Source: Micrococcales bacterium | Lineage (GTDB): Bacteria; Actinomycetota; Actinomycetes; Actinomycetales; Microbacteriaceae | Direction of reading: 5' to 3' | Assembly (NCBI GenBank): GCA_947452985.1 | Contig: CANGEU010000005.1 | Coordinates: forward strand, 1-64,000 | DNA length: 64,000 bases | In this document: positions 39,846 to 49,220 of the stretch, one piece after another | How positions within the stretch are numbered: position 1 is the stretch's first letter | Layout of the letters: every line of letters begins with the position of its first letter | Made by a program: the position numbers and the translations under genes | The notes under the pieces: model-generated | What the model was told of the DNA's origin: nothing | What the model saw: the letters and a program-made list of their open reading frames with translations, nothing else | The model's database searches: none

Positions 39846-40603
39846 CGAACTAAATACCCCTCTGCCAATAAATTCTTTTTTGCTTCTGCAATCGTAACCG
39901 TGCGGTTGTGGAAAATTGATGCCGCAAGTACCGCATCAGCACCTGCCTCTGCTGCTGGAGCGAAATCTTTGGAACTTCCCGCTCCTCCCGAAGCGATGAG
40001 TGGCAAGCCAGAAACGCCTCGAACAGAAGAAATGAGGTTCAAATCGAAACCAGCCTTGGTGCCGTCAGCGTCAATGCTATTGACAAGCAATTCACCAACT
40101 CCAAGGTCCGCACACTTGGAAATCCATTCCAAGGCGTCAATATCGGTGGAAATACGACCACCGTGCGTTGTTACTATCCACCGGTTAGAAGCGTTGGTTC
40201 GAAGCTTTAGGTCAAGTGAGAGAACCAAGACCTGATTCCCATAGCGATCCGCGATTTCAGAAAGGAGTTCTGGTCTCGCAATCGCTGCTGAAGAGACACT
40301 CACCTTGTCGGCTCCGGCAGCCAACAAATTCCCAACGTCGCTAACAGTTCGAACACCCCCACCTACGGTAAGCGGAATAAAAACCTGCTCGGCAGTCCTA
40401 GAAACAAGTTCATACATGGTTGAACGGTTATCGACCGTGGCATTAACGTCTAGAAACGTAAGTTCGTCGGCTCCAGATTGGTAGTAATAGTTCGCAAGTT
40501 CAATCGGATCTCCCGCATCACGTAAGTTTTCAAAATTGACACCTTTGACAACTCGACCCTCCGCCACGTCTAGACAGGGAATTACCCTAACTGTTAGAGA
40601 CAT
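39842..40603 (-). CDS. hisF: Imidazole glycerol phosphate synthase, cyclase subunit
   Basis: Cyclase half of the HisH-HisF complex, producing imidazole glycerol phosphate and AICAR. The 253-residue beta/alpha barrel has catalytic Asp in [15 protein letters not shown] and Asp in [26 protein letters not shown] and [13 protein letters not shown] are the two phosphate sites. The partner hisH and the hisA gene are outside the window. It shares one base with hisG. Confidence 0.98.
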   Translation of the reverse strand: MSLTVRVIPCLDVAEGRVVKGVNFENLRDAGDPIELANYYYQSGADELTFLDVNATVDNRSTMYELVSRTAEQVFIPLTVGGGVRTVSDVGNLLAAGADKVSVSSAAIARPELLSEIADRYGNQVLVLSLDLKLRTNASNRWIVTTHGGRISTDIDALEWISKCADLGVGELLVNSIDADGTKAGFDLNLISSVRGVSGLPLIASGGAGSSKDFAPAAEAGADAVLAASIFHNRTVTIAEAKKNLLAEGYLVR

Positions 40604-41442
40604 CAGATTCTTGCGGCGTGGATAGCACTGACGAGGATAGCTCGCGCACCAAGTTCGTATAGAGCGTCCATGGTGCTATTGGTCTCAGAAGTCCTCACCA
40701 AAGCTCGAACTGCAACCCACTCCTGGTCCCGTAGCGGAGAAATTGTAGGCGATTCAATTCCAGGGGTTATTTCGGAAGCTCGGTCTACAAGTTCTGCAGG
40801 GCAATCGTAATCAAAAATCACATATTCGCGGGCAACAACAACTCCACGAAGCCGTCTGAGCAGGTTAGCTGCCACAGCCGACTTGCCAGGTGCACTAATC
40901 AGGTGTGCTGTTGAATGCAGCATGACTGGCCCAAAGATCTCAAGGCCGGCTTGTCTGAGGGTGTTGCCAGTGGAAACTACGTCTGCGACGGCGTCGGCAA
41001 CTCCGAGTCGAACCGCTGTTTCAACTGCTCCGTCAAGCTTTACCAACTCCACCGAGACGCCAACTTTGGCTAGAAAGTCTTCGACCAGCTGCACATAGGC
41101 GGTAGCAACACGCTTGCCTTCAAGATCTTTAAGATCTTTGAACGCTCCCACAGGACCAGCAAACCGGAACGTGGATTCTCCAAATCGAAGGTCTTCAACT
41201 AATTCCGCCGGTGAACGTGAATCCAGGAGGAGATCTAGACCGGTTAGACCAACATCTAGCGATCCGGACCCGACATAAGTGGCGATGTCCCTCGGGCGTA
41301 GATAGAAAAACTCGATGTTATTGACGCTGTCAATGACATGCAACTCTTTAGGGTCACGTCTAGTTGCGTAACCAGCTTCCCTGAGCATAGTAATTGCGGT
41401 GTCGGAAAGTATCCCTTTATTCGGGATTGCAACTCTTAACAT
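40603..41442 (-). CDS. hisG: ATP phosphoribosyltransferase, long form
   Basis: Committed step of histidine synthesis, joining ATP and PRPP. The 279 residues are the long form with a C-terminal ACT-like regulatory domain, so direct histidine feedback is expected. Motifs are [17 protein letters not shown] at the start, [10 protein letters not shown], and [19 protein letters not shown] (PRPP loop). The regulatory domain begins around residue 205 with [17 protein letters not shown]. It is 8 bp after hisE. Confidence 0.97.
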   Translation of the reverse strand: MLRVAIPNKGILSDTAITMLREAGYATRRDPKELHVIDSVNNIEFFYLRPRDIATYVGSGSLDVGLTGLDLLLDSRSPAELVEDLRFGESTFRFAGPVGAFKDLKDLEGKRVATAYVQLVEDFLAKVGVSVELVKLDGAVETAVRLGVADAVADVVSTGNTLRQAGLEIFGPVMLHSTAHLISAPGKSAVAANLLRRLRGVVVAREYVIFDYDCPAELVDRASEITPGIESPTISPLRDQEWVAVRALVRTSETNSTMDALYELGARAILVSAIHAARI

Positions 41443-41450
41443 TTGTACCT

Positions 41451-41714
41451 CTAGAGCTTAGATTCGACTTCACTAAGGCTGATGCCTTTAGAAATCATTA
41501 GAACTTGGACGTGGTAGAGCAACTGGCTGATTTCTTCAGCAGTGCGTTCGTTCGATTCATGTTCGGCAGCCATCCAAACTTCTGCGGCTTCCTCAACAAT
41601 CTTCTTGCCGATGGTGTGGACACCTGCGTCCAACCACTTGACCGTATGTGAATCTGCAGGGCGCTCTATTGCCTTGAGTTGCAGTTCACTGAAGAGTTCG
41701 GAAAAAGTGGTCAT
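41451..41714 (-). CDS. hisE: Phosphoribosyl-ATP pyrophosphatase
   Basis: Second step of histidine synthesis, removing pyrophosphate from phosphoribosyl-ATP. The 87-residue MazG-like helical protein contains [15 protein letters not shown] and [18 protein letters not shown], which hold the metal-binding Glu/Asp pattern (the final Asp position reads Gln-Leu-Leu here). It is a stand-alone gene next to hisG, as usual in Actinobacteria. Confidence 0.95.
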   Translation of the reverse strand: MTTFSELFSELQLKAIERPADSHTVKWLDAGVHTIGKKIVEEAAEVWMAAEHESNERTAEEISQLLYHVQVLMISKGISLSEVESKL

Positions 41715-41744
41715 ACCTCAAGGTTAACCTACGAACTATTGGAC

Positions 41745-42410
41745 CTAGTTACCGAAGTTTCTGTTTGCTACTTCTCGAAGCGTTCGAATCTGTTGATTGC
41801 GATCCGATTTTGAGAATATTGAGCTACCGGCGACGAACGTGTCTGCGCCTGCTGCCGATGCAATTTCGATGGTATTTTCATCAATACCGCCATCAACCTG
41901 CAGTCGAATGTCCAAACCAAGTCGAACAATTTCTGCGCGTGCGGTACGAACCTTGTCCATCATTTCTGGCATAAATCGCTGCCCACCGAAACCTGGCTCG
42001 ACGGTCATGACTAGAACCATGTCGAACTCGTTTAGGTGGTCCAAAACAAAGTTGAGACCCGTACCCGGTTTTACGGCAATCGCAGCCTTCGACCCAGCCC
42101 CCTTAAGCGCTCTTGCCAGTTCGATTGGAGTTTTGGATGCCTCTTGATGGAAAGTTACGCTTGCTGCGCCCGCATCGGCATAACCAACGGCAAGAGTATC
42201 AACGTTCTCAATCATGAGGTGAACGTCGATTGGCAGCGTTGAAATTTCGATGAGGCGTCTTACTACCGGTAATCCAAAAGTTAGATTTGGAACAAAATGC
42301 CCGTCCATGACGTCCACGTGAACTGCGTCGGCGTCCGTAATAGTTGCGAATTCTGATTCAAAATTCGCAAAGTCGGCTGAAAGAATGCTCGGATTGATGT
42401 GCGCCGTCAT
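41745..42410 (-). CDS. rpe: Ribulose-phosphate 3-epimerase
   Basis: Interconverts ribulose-5-P and xylulose-5-P in the pentose phosphate pathway. The 221-residue barrel has PSILSADFANFESE, VHVDVMDGHFVPNLTFG, PIDVHLMIEN, MTVEPGFGGQRF and LQVDGGIDENTI, including both catalytic Asp residues and the metal His residues. It is placed between rsmB and hisE, far from the pentose phosphate operon at the start of the window. Confidence 0.98.
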   Translation of the reverse strand: MTAHINPSILSADFANFESEFATITDADAVHVDVMDGHFVPNLTFGLPVVRRLIEISTLPIDVHLMIENVDTLAVGYADAGAASVTFHQEASKTPIELARALKGAGSKAAIAVKPGTGLNFVLDHLNEFDMVLVMTVEPGFGGQRFMPEMMDKVRTARAEIVRLGLDIRLQVDGGIDENTIEIASAAGADTFVAGSSIFSKSDRNQQIRTLREVANRNFGN

Positions 42411-42419
42411 AGTTCTAAA

Positions 42420-43766
42420 CTACTTTCGTTTCTGAACGAGGGCAATGAACATGGCGTCGGTGTCGTTCCGATGTGGCCACAGTTGAACGGTTTTCCGCTT
42501 GGGATTCAGATTAAGCAGAGGATTAATCTCCGTGAGAACCGACGTAGCGTCCAGGAGTGCTGAATCTTGGAACGTACGAAGCAACCACTCGATCTGACCA
42601 GTAGTTTCTGTTGGGTGCGGGGAGCAGGTTACGTAACCCAACACTCCCCCAGGCGCCAAGGCCTCCCAGGCCGAAGTGATTAGTTCACGTTGCAAAACCG
42701 ATAAGTCTTTAAGGTCTTCGGCGTTCTTTCGCCACCTGGACTCAGGCCTCCGACGTAACGCACCGAGCCCGGTGCATGGAGCGTCGAGCAAGATTCGATC
42801 GAACTTTGTCTTACTCGGAAGCGCTCGACCATCAACCTGCAGTTGCGTGGCTTCGAAACCACTGTGGCGAAGAGCAGTGGCTACTAATGTCGCTCGATGC
42901 TCGGATACCTCATTGGTGGTCAGGTGCGCTTTCGACTGCTTGGCAAGTGCCGCCAGTAGAACAGCCTTTCCGCCCGGTCCGGCACATAGGTCAAGCCACT
43001 CCACGGAAGCGCTTCCTGTGGAAACATGAGCGAGTGCTAACGCAGCGAGTTGAGAACCTTGGTCCTGAACTCGCATGGCGCCGGTTGAAACACCATTTAG
43101 TTTGCTTGGGTCGCCGTAATTTAGAACATAACCAATTGGTGAAGCGCCTTCTTTTGAAAGTGTGGATTCCAAGTTTGTTGATTTTCCAGGCAAAGCGACG
43201 AGGTTGACTTTGGGAGCCTCGTTATCGGCGAGAAGTGCAGCAACCAATTCGTCCGCGGCCCCTTCAGACTGTAAAGCCAACTTCAATGCTCTGGTCACCC
43301 AGAGGGGGTGGGAAAATTCAATGCTGGTAATTGCCTCGGCATTCAACCCGGAATTCTCTAAGCGTTGAATCCAATCTTTTCTTGAGCGTTCTGAAATTCG
43401 TCTAAGAGCGGCGTTTATGAATCCAACTACGGACGCCTTTAGTCGCTTCTTTGCCAAATTGACCATCTCGAAAATGGCCGCGTGTGCAGGAGTATTGAGC
43501 TCGAGCAACTGGTGCGCTCCTAAGCGAATTACGATCAGGGCGTCGACATCAATGTAAGCCGCTTCCCTGCCGGTTGCATCCTCGATTATCCAATCGTAAA
43601 GTCCCTGCCATCTGGATGTTCCGTAGGCAAGTTCGGTAGCAAATGCAGCATCAACATTGGCAAGTCGGGCTTTAGCTAAAGCTTTTGGTAGCACCAAATT
43701 TAGGTATGCGTCTTGACGCTCAACGGCTAAAAGTGAATCGAACGCAACTTCTCTAGAACTAGTCAA
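42420..43766 (-). CDS. rsmB: 16S rRNA (cytosine-5)-methyltransferase RsmB
   Basis: Predicted to methylate C967 (E. coli numbering) of 16S rRNA. The 448 residues have an N-terminal NusB-like RNA-binding domain (about 1-135, TSSREVAFDSLLAVERQDAY) and a Rossmann methyltransferase domain. The latter shows LDLCAGPGGKAVLLAALA (SAM site), the catalytic LLDAPCTGLGALRRRPE and VTCSPHPTETTGQIEWLL. The start is TTG, overlapping the fmt stop by 8 bases (TTGACTAG). No alternative start fits better. Confidence 0.95.
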   Translation of the reverse strand: MTSSREVAFDSLLAVERQDAYLNLVLPKALAKARLANVDAAFATELAYGTSRWQGLYDWIIEDATGREAAYIDVDALIVIRLGAHQLLELNTPAHAAIFEMVNLAKKRLKASVVGFINAALRRISERSRKDWIQRLENSGLNAEAITSIEFSHPLWVTRALKLALQSEGAADELVAALLADNEAPKVNLVALPGKSTNLESTLSKEGASPIGYVLNYGDPSKLNGVSTGAMRVQDQGSQLAALALAHVSTGSASVEWLDLCAGPGGKAVLLAALAKQSKAHLTTNEVSEHRATLVATALRHSGFEATQLQVDGRALPSKTKFDRILLDAPCTGLGALRRRPESRWRKNAEDLKDLSVLQRELITSAWEALAPGGVLGYVTCSPHPTETTGQIEWLLRTFQDSALLDATSVLTEINPLLNLNPKRKTVQLWPHRNDTDAMFIALVQKRK

Positions 43767-44682
43767 TGTCGCCTATTTTCAAATCAGGACCTTGAAGTCC
43801 GCGGAACCAATCGGCGGCAGCCATTCGATTTTTGCCGGCTGGTTGAACTTCGACCAACTCCAAAGATCCGCTACCGCAACCAACGAAAATCTTGCCAGAT
43901 TCAATTTCGAGCTGACCGATGGACCCGCTTCTCGAAACGTCACGGACAATCCATAGCTTCAGGGTTTGGCCACGGAACGGTATCCACGCTCCAGGTTCAG
44001 GTGTTAAACCGCGAACCCGATTGGCATTTTCACGTGAAGCTAAGGTCAAATCAATTCTCCCGTCAGCCTTGAAAAGCTTTTTGGCAATGGTTTGACCAGA
44101 ATCGTCTTGTGGTTTGAGGTTTATGAGACCCGATTCAATTTGCGGAATTACTTCCAGTATCAACGAAACGCCCAAGAGTGTGAGTCTCTCCAATAAATCG
44201 CCAGCATTCTCAGACGGTGAAATTTTCGTTGGAAGAGACGAAACAATTGGGCCGGTATCAAGACCCGCGTCAATCTGAAACACCGTAATGCCAGTTTCAC
44301 TGTCCCCAGCCATTAATGCATGCTGCACCGGCGCTGCTCCCCGCCATCTAGGTAAAAGGCTGTAGTGCAAGTTGAACCAACCCTTTGGTAGCGCGGTCAA
44401 GGCCTGATTCTTTAGGAGGACGCCAAGAGCCACAACGATTGCGAATTCAACGCCATGAGATTGAATCTGAGCAATCTCGACTTCATCTACCTTGTTCGAC
44501 TTGATAGTCGGTATGTCGAACTCTGCTGCTACTAATGCCACCGGCGATGGCGTAATCGCTGCTTTACGCCCGATAGGCGCGTCGGGCCTGGTTAGTACGA
44601 GGGAAATTGGTGTGCCAGCTTTAAGTAACTCACGAAGAGTTACGGCAGCGTTTTGCGGGGTACCCGCGAAGAGAATCGACAC
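43759..44682 (-). CDS. fmt: Methionyl-tRNA formyltransferase
   Basis: Formylates initiator Met-tRNA using 10-formyltetrahydrofolate. The 307 residues contain ILFAGTPQNAAVTLRELL and the folate/catalytic segment FNLHYSLLPRWRGAAPVQHA with Asn-His and downstream Asp in GITVFQIDAGLDTGPI. A C-terminal OB-like tRNA-binding domain begins around residue 205 (NRVRGLTPEPGAWIPFRGQ). It lies between priA (9 bp) and rsmB; the usual partner def (peptide deformylase) is not here. Confidence 0.97.
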   Translation of the reverse strand: MSILFAGTPQNAAVTLRELLKAGTPISLVLTRPDAPIGRKAAITPSPVALVAAEFDIPTIKSNKVDEVEIAQIQSHGVEFAIVVALGVLLKNQALTALPKGWFNLHYSLLPRWRGAAPVQHALMAGDSETGITVFQIDAGLDTGPIVSSLPTKISPSENAGDLLERLTLLGVSLILEVIPQIESGLINLKPQDDSGQTIAKKLFKADGRIDLTLASRENANRVRGLTPEPGAWIPFRGQTLKLWIVRDVSRSGSIGQLEIESGKIFVGCGSGSLELVEVQPAGKNRMAAADWFRGLQGPDLKIGDID

Positions 44683-44691
44683 CTGTCCAGC

Positions 44692-46554
44692 CTAAAGTAC
44701 TCGTGGGTCATCGAACTTGATGGTGACTGGTCGAAGTGTCCGTCCACTTTTCGCACTCGTCCGCAGCGATTTAGAACCCAGACCGACCAAGAACTCTCTC
44801 GCAGTGGCGGCAACCTGATTGCCGCTGCCATAGGCAAATGAGGCGATGAGTCGAAAATCGGCGTCGCTTGAAGTGCTCTGTGCCGCGGCAATTCCCAGTA
44901 CGGTAACCCCAGGGATTTGAACTAATTTTTCACCTAACTGACCCACCAATTCACGAGACCCAGTTGCACTTACTATCCGTTTCGACGGAGGGAAACCAAG
45001 TTCTTCACGTTCAGCCAACATTTTTGACGCAGTTTCGATAACTTCGCCTAGAGAAAGCGCCTTTGACACTTCCTCGGTGGCTCCAACTGCAACGGCTACA
45101 CCCGATTCGCGCATGAAACCTAAAGCGTTAAGCCAGCTTCGAAGAGCATCTTCGGGAGCACGAAGCGAATCACGACTTAACTGTGACTGACAATCAATCA
45201 AGACAACAGCAGAGTATCCTTCGGGAGCGATGGGCTCAATCCCCGGTGTTGTAACAACAATTTGCGGTTTGGAAGAGATCTCGAATGGCCCGTTCTCCGA
45301 GGTGACTTCTCTAATTAGAATGCCTGGAAAAGACTTTCCAAGTTGGCTAGCCCAGCGAGTTGCACCGGCTGCACCTTGGGATAATTTTGCTTCACCACAA
45401 CTCCTGCATTTGAAATCGTGATTTAGGCGGCCACACCACCTGCAAACTATTTGGTGAGTCGCGTTCATCCAAAGTGGCCCGTTGCATTTGCCGCATTGAG
45501 ACCTGACATTGCAAGCCGCGCAATACAAGGAACGGGCGGATCCGGGAGCAGCCACTTGGAACAAGACCGGCCCGGTTTCGAGACCCTGCTTTATGACCTT
45601 GAAGGAAGTTGCATCTAGACCACGTCCTTCTGAAATAGCTACCTTTGGCCGCCAGGACGAAATTGGCGTCTCGACCAAATAGCCGATTTCAACCAAGCGC
45701 TGAACCTCGGTGCTGCGCGCATGTGACAGGAAGTGAAGAGGTGCCTCAAATTGCGATTGCCGAATCAGTGCAATGTCGCGAGTGGTGAGGTAAGGAGCTT
45801 GTTGATCCTGATGACTTTGATCACCGTCATCCCAGACTATGATCGCGGCATCTTGGCTAACTGGAGAGTAGATGGCCGAGCGAGTTCCCAGAACGATTTT
45901 CGGAAATGGCTGTAACTGAGCCATAAACGATTCATAGCGTTTAGAGCCCAAATCACTCGAGTCAAGTATTACTAAATCGGCGCTATCAAATGCGACGGAT
46001 AATATTTGGGAAAGTCCCGAAACATCCCTAAAGTCGGGCACACAGATGATTACTGACCGCCCGCTTAGGAAATACTCATTAGCGAGACTGACAATCCGAG
46101 ACATAAAACGTGGACGAGCCGTCTCGTTGTCGAAAACTGGCCGAACCAACTCAGCGAATTTACCACCTGCTGGTTGTGTGTTTACCTCGAGGTCATTGAG
46201 TGTAAAAGCTTTCTCAACTCGGACCGAGCGTTTTGGTACTGCGTTATCGAGCAACTCACCGACACTGCAACACTGACGGATTGCTATGGCCTTTAGGAGT
46301 TGATAAACGTGTGGTCTAAGGACAGACAGTGACGACGTAACGGAAGAGATGAGGCTCAGTTTTCCAGGAAACTCTCGTTCATTATCTAGAGAAACTACAA
46401 ATCCTTCTTTGGATTGTCCCGCGAATGGGACCTTCACTCTACAACCAACGGTGACCGCTGATACTAGCTCTTCCGGAACCACATATTCGAACTCACGATC
46501 GAGAGCAGGCAATGGGGATTGAAAGACAATCCGAGCATAAATCTCGGATCCCAT
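44692..46554 (-). CDS. priA: PriA-family primosomal protein, helicase-degenerate
   Basis: Replication-restart factor family. The 620 residues keep the N-terminal 3'-DNA-binding region (LDREFEYVVPEEL, GCRVKVPFAGQSKEGFVV) and all four zinc-binding Cys pairs (CAAC, CGKC, CRWC, CRSC around residues 340-395). Where helicase motifs should lie there is no P-loop Lys (SVIICVPDFRDVSG) and no DEEH box (IIVWDDGDQSHQDQQ instead). This fits the known actinobacterial PriA proteins that have lost ATPase motifs. It probably acts as a DNA-binding scaffold rather than a helicase. It abuts metK directly. Confidence 0.9.
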   Translation of the reverse strand: MGSEIYARIVFQSPLPALDREFEYVVPEELVSAVTVGCRVKVPFAGQSKEGFVVSLDNEREFPGKLSLISSVTSSLSVLRPHVYQLLKAIAIRQCCSVGELLDNAVPKRSVRVEKAFTLNDLEVNTQPAGGKFAELVRPVFDNETARPRFMSRIVSLANEYFLSGRSVIICVPDFRDVSGLSQILSVAFDSADLVILDSSDLGSKRYESFMAQLQPFPKIVLGTRSAIYSPVSQDAAIIVWDDGDQSHQDQQAPYLTTRDIALIRQSQFEAPLHFLSHARSTEVQRLVEIGYLVETPISSWRPKVAISEGRGLDATSFKVIKQGLETGPVLFQVAAPGSARSLYCAACNVRSQCGKCNGPLWMNATHQIVCRWCGRLNHDFKCRSCGEAKLSQGAAGATRWASQLGKSFPGILIREVTSENGPFEISSKPQIVVTTPGIEPIAPEGYSAVVLIDCQSQLSRDSLRAPEDALRSWLNALGFMRESGVAVAVGATEEVSKALSLGEVIETASKMLAEREELGFPPSKRIVSATGSRELVGQLGEKLVQIPGVTVLGIAAAQSTSSDADFRLIASFAYGSGNQVAATAREFLVGLGSKSLRTSAKSGRTLRPVTIKFDDPRVL

Positions 46555-47748
46555 TTAGACCTTTAGGGCTTTTTGAAGGTCATGTACGCGATCGGTGCGT
46601 TCCCAAGTGAAATCCGGCAACTCGCGTCCAAAGTGCCCGTAAGCGGCAGTTTGTGCATAGATTGGGCGAAGCAAATCCAAGTCGCTAATTATTGCCTTTG
46701 GGCGAAGATCGAATACCGCTTGAACAGCTTTGGTGATTGCTGTCAGTGAGAACTTTTCGGTTCCAAAGGTTTCTACATACAGACCCACAGGATTTGCTTT
46801 ACCAATGGCATAGGCCACCTGCACCTCGGCGCGATCAGAGAACCCTGCGGCAACGATGTTCTTGGCAACCCATCGCATCGCGTATGCAGCGGAGCGGTCG
46901 ACCTTAGATGGATCCTTGCCAGAGAAAGCCCCTCCGCCGTGTCTTGCCGCTCCACCGTAAGTATCAACAATGATCTTGCGGCCGGTAAGCCCGGCATCTC
47001 CCATTGGGCCACCAATTTCAAATCGACCAGTTGGGTTAATCAAAGCTGAATAGTTGTCGAAATCGAACCCACTTGCGGTCAAGATTGGCTCGATCACGAA
47101 ATTCTGCATATCGGTGCGGAGCTGTTCGGTGGAAACCGAAGGGTGGTGCTGCGTGGAAAGGACTACCGTTTCAACAGTTTTGGGTACCGAACCTTCAAAC
47201 CCCATAGTCACCTGAGTTTTGCCATCGGGGCGAAGATATTCGAAGACTCCCTCTTTGCGTACTTCTGCTAATTTGGCACTCAACTGGTGAGCAAGCCAAA
47301 TAGCGGCTGGCATAAGAGTAGGGGTTTCATTGCTAGCGTAACCAAACATGATTCCCTGGTCGCCGGCGCCTTGACCATCTAAGTCTTCACCCGAGTTACC
47401 CTCGCGAACCTCGAAACCGCTATCGACGCCTTGAGCGATGTCTGGGCTTTGCTCGCCAATCGAAACGCTAATTCCACAACTGTTGCCGTCGAAGCCAATG
47501 TCAGAGCTGGTATAGCCAATCGCATTTACGCGGTCTCTCACAATTTTGGGAATTTCAACATATGTATCTGTGGTGATTTCACCAGCAACATGGACCAAAC
47601 CAGTGGTGACCATGGTCTCAACAGCTACGCGTGCGGTCGGGTCCGACTCGAGAATGGCGTCGAGGATTGAGTCACTTATTTGGTCACAGACTTTGTCAGG
47701 GTGACCTTCGGTGACAGATTCGGATGTGAAGTAGCGTAATTCAGACAT
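46555..47748 (-). CDS. metK: S-adenosylmethionine synthetase
   Basis: Makes S-adenosylmethionine from methionine and ATP. The 397 residues contain [32 protein letters not shown] (hexapeptide signature), [18 protein letters not shown] and [17 protein letters not shown]. It follows coaBC by 29 bp and carries its own candidate leaderless promoter. No SAM riboswitch-like leader is possible in that space. Confidence 0.98.
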   Translation of the reverse strand: MSELRYFTSESVTEGHPDKVCDQISDSILDAILESDPTARVAVETMVTTGLVHVAGEITTDTYVEIPKIVRDRVNAIGYTSSDIGFDGNSCGISVSIGEQSPDIAQGVDSGFEVREGNSGEDLDGQGAGDQGIMFGYASNETPTLMPAAIWLAHQLSAKLAEVRKEGVFEYLRPDGKTQVTMGFEGSVPKTVETVVLSTQHHPSVSTEQLRTDMQNFVIEPILTASGFDFDNYSALINPTGRFEIGGPMGDAGLTGRKIIVDTYGGAARHGGGAFSGKDPSKVDRSAAYAMRWVAKNIVAAGFSDRAEVQVAYAIGKANPVGLYVETFGTEKFSLTAITKAVQAVFDLRPKAIISDLDLLRPIYAQTAAYGHFGRELPDFTWERTDRVHDLQKALKV

Positions 47749-47755
47749 TGGTCTA

Positions 47756-47761
47756 AGTATA
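47756..47761 (-). promoter_or_regulatory. Candidate -10 element for metK
   Basis: TATACT on the minus strand, a near-consensus -10 box, lies seven bases (TAGACCA) before the metK ATG, suggesting a leaderless or nearly leaderless transcript. It is in the 29-bp gap after coaBC. No Shine-Dalgarno is seen before metK, and the -35 region would fall at the end of coaBC. Confidence 0.45.
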
Positions 47762-47777
47762 TTCGCCTAGGCGACAT

Positions 47778-48956
47778 CTATCGGTTTATAGCGTCAAAGA
47801 TAGCCTTGGCAATAACTCGCTTGCTACCAGAAACCAGTTGCTGGCTGTTTGAATCAATCAAAATAACCTGATTCGAATCGTTGTCGAAACCAAGACTCTC
47901 AGATACCTGATTGGCTACGACTAGGTCTAAACCCTTGCGGATTAACTTACCCTTGGCCAAATCTAACAATTCGTCTCCACCGACTGTTTCGGCGGCAAAA
48001 CCAACAACCTTCGCCGAAGGATTCACCTCTCTGATCTTTTTAGACAGATTTGAAATTACATCAGGATTCTGAATGAGTGAAAGCTCGAGCCTTGCTCCGG
48101 TAGTACTCTTCTTCAACTTCGATGAGTTGGGATTTTCCAACCGAAAATCGGAAATCGCTGCTGGCATCACGATGTAGTCAAAAGCCGTTCCTAGTGCATC
48201 TATGGCTACTTCTAATTCGGCAGTTGTAACCACGTTGGTTATGACTGCTTCAGGAGAGTAATAGGCGACGTTTGCAGCAACTAGCTGCACCTTTGCGCCT
48301 CGAGCAATGGCTTCCTCAACGAGCGCAATCCCCTGCTTACCCGAAGAGCGGTTTCCGATGTAACGAACCGGGTCAATCGACTCTCTCGTACCACCGGCAA
48401 CAACAAGAACGCTCTTATTGGCCAAATCTTTGGCTACAACTTTTGACAGTGCGCTTTGAACAATGTATGCGGGATCCGGTAATCGGCCGACTCCAGTATC
48501 TGTCCCGGTTAGGCGCCCCACCGCTGGGTCAATTACCAATACACCCCGGTCACGAAGCGTGACAACGTTCGCCATGGTTGCAGGATTTTGCCACATTTCG
48601 GTGTGCATCGCAGGGGCAACTACCAACGGTGCTGTGGAAGCGAGGACGATGTTACCAAGGAGATCATCGGCGACTCCGCTAACAGTTCTAGCCAAAAAAC
48701 TAGCCGTTGCTGGCGCCACCAGAATTAGTTCTGCCCACTTGGCAAGTTCAATGTGCCGAACCTCTTCAACATCTGAATAAAGGTCGACGTGAACTGAATT
48801 ATGAGTTAGTGCTTCAAGGGAGGCAGCACCGATAAATCGAAGTGCGTTGAGCGTTGGAACAGCCCGAACTTCGTGACCAGATTCGGTCAATTCGCGAATT
48901 ATTTCTGCAGCTTTATAAGCAGCTACACCACCGGTTATACCAACCAGTACGCGCAT
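47778..48956 (-). CDS. coaBC: Bifunctional phosphopantothenoylcysteine synthetase/decarboxylase
   Basis: Two consecutive steps of coenzyme A synthesis. The N-terminal CoaC flavodoxin-like decarboxylase (about 1-175) has VGITGGVAAYKAAEIIREL, LVAPATASFLARTVSG and PAMHTEMWQNPATMANV. The C-terminal CoaB synthetase (about 185-392) has VAGGTRESIDPVRYIGNRSSGKQG, MPAAISDFR and VVGFAAET. The 392-residue length is typical. coaE, the last CoA gene, is in the other half of the window. Confidence 0.97.
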   Translation of the reverse strand: MRVLVGITGGVAAYKAAEIIRELTESGHEVRAVPTLNALRFIGAASLEALTHNSVHVDLYSDVEEVRHIELAKWAELILVAPATASFLARTVSGVADDLLGNIVLASTAPLVVAPAMHTEMWQNPATMANVVTLRDRGVLVIDPAVGRLTGTDTGVGRLPDPAYIVQSALSKVVAKDLANKSVLVVAGGTRESIDPVRYIGNRSSGKQGIALVEEAIARGAKVQLVAANVAYYSPEAVITNVVTTAELEVAIDALGTAFDYIVMPAAISDFRLENPNSSKLKKSTTGARLELSLIQNPDVISNLSKKIREVNPSAKVVGFAAETVGGDELLDLAKGKLIRKGLDLVVANQVSESLGFDNDSNQVILIDSNSQQLVSGSKRVIAKAIFDAINR

Positions 48957-48962
48957 GATTTA

Positions 48963-49220
48963 TTAGACGGTAGCGGTCTTGACCAGTTTGTCCTGGTCGA
49001 TCTCGCGAAGGGCAATGGTAAGTGCCTTCTCGTCAACGGTTGCAGAGACCAATGGACCTACGTTGTTGAAGAGGCTACCGGCCTGAAGTTCAGAGTAGTA
49101 CTGGTTGATCTGACGTGCGCGGTTAGCGGCAAACATCACAAGTTCGTACTTTGAGCCAACCTTGGTTAGCAGGTTGTCAATTGAAGGCGAAACAATGCCG
49201 TGTAGCGGTTCGGTAGTCAT
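48963..49220 (-). CDS. rpoZ: DNA-directed RNA polymerase omega subunit
   Basis: Small subunit assisting RNA polymerase assembly. The preferred 85-residue product begins [17 protein letters not shown] and contains [22 protein letters not shown], the omega core that wraps the beta' C terminus, followed by [15 protein letters not shown]. The ATG at 49220 overlaps the gmk stop as ATGA. A longer reading to 49250 lies inside gmk. The gmk-rpoZ-coaBC-metK order is standard for Actinobacteria. Confidence 0.95.
   Translation of the reverse strand: MTTEPLHGIVSPSIDNLLTKVGSKYELVMFAANRARQINQYYSELQAGSLFNNVGPLVSATVDEKALTIALREIDQDKLVKTATV

Noticed and set aside
42776-43207. 143-codon plus-strand frame
   Set aside because: Antisense to rsmB, with arginine- and tryptophan-rich composition typical of a shadow frame and no ribosome-binding site.
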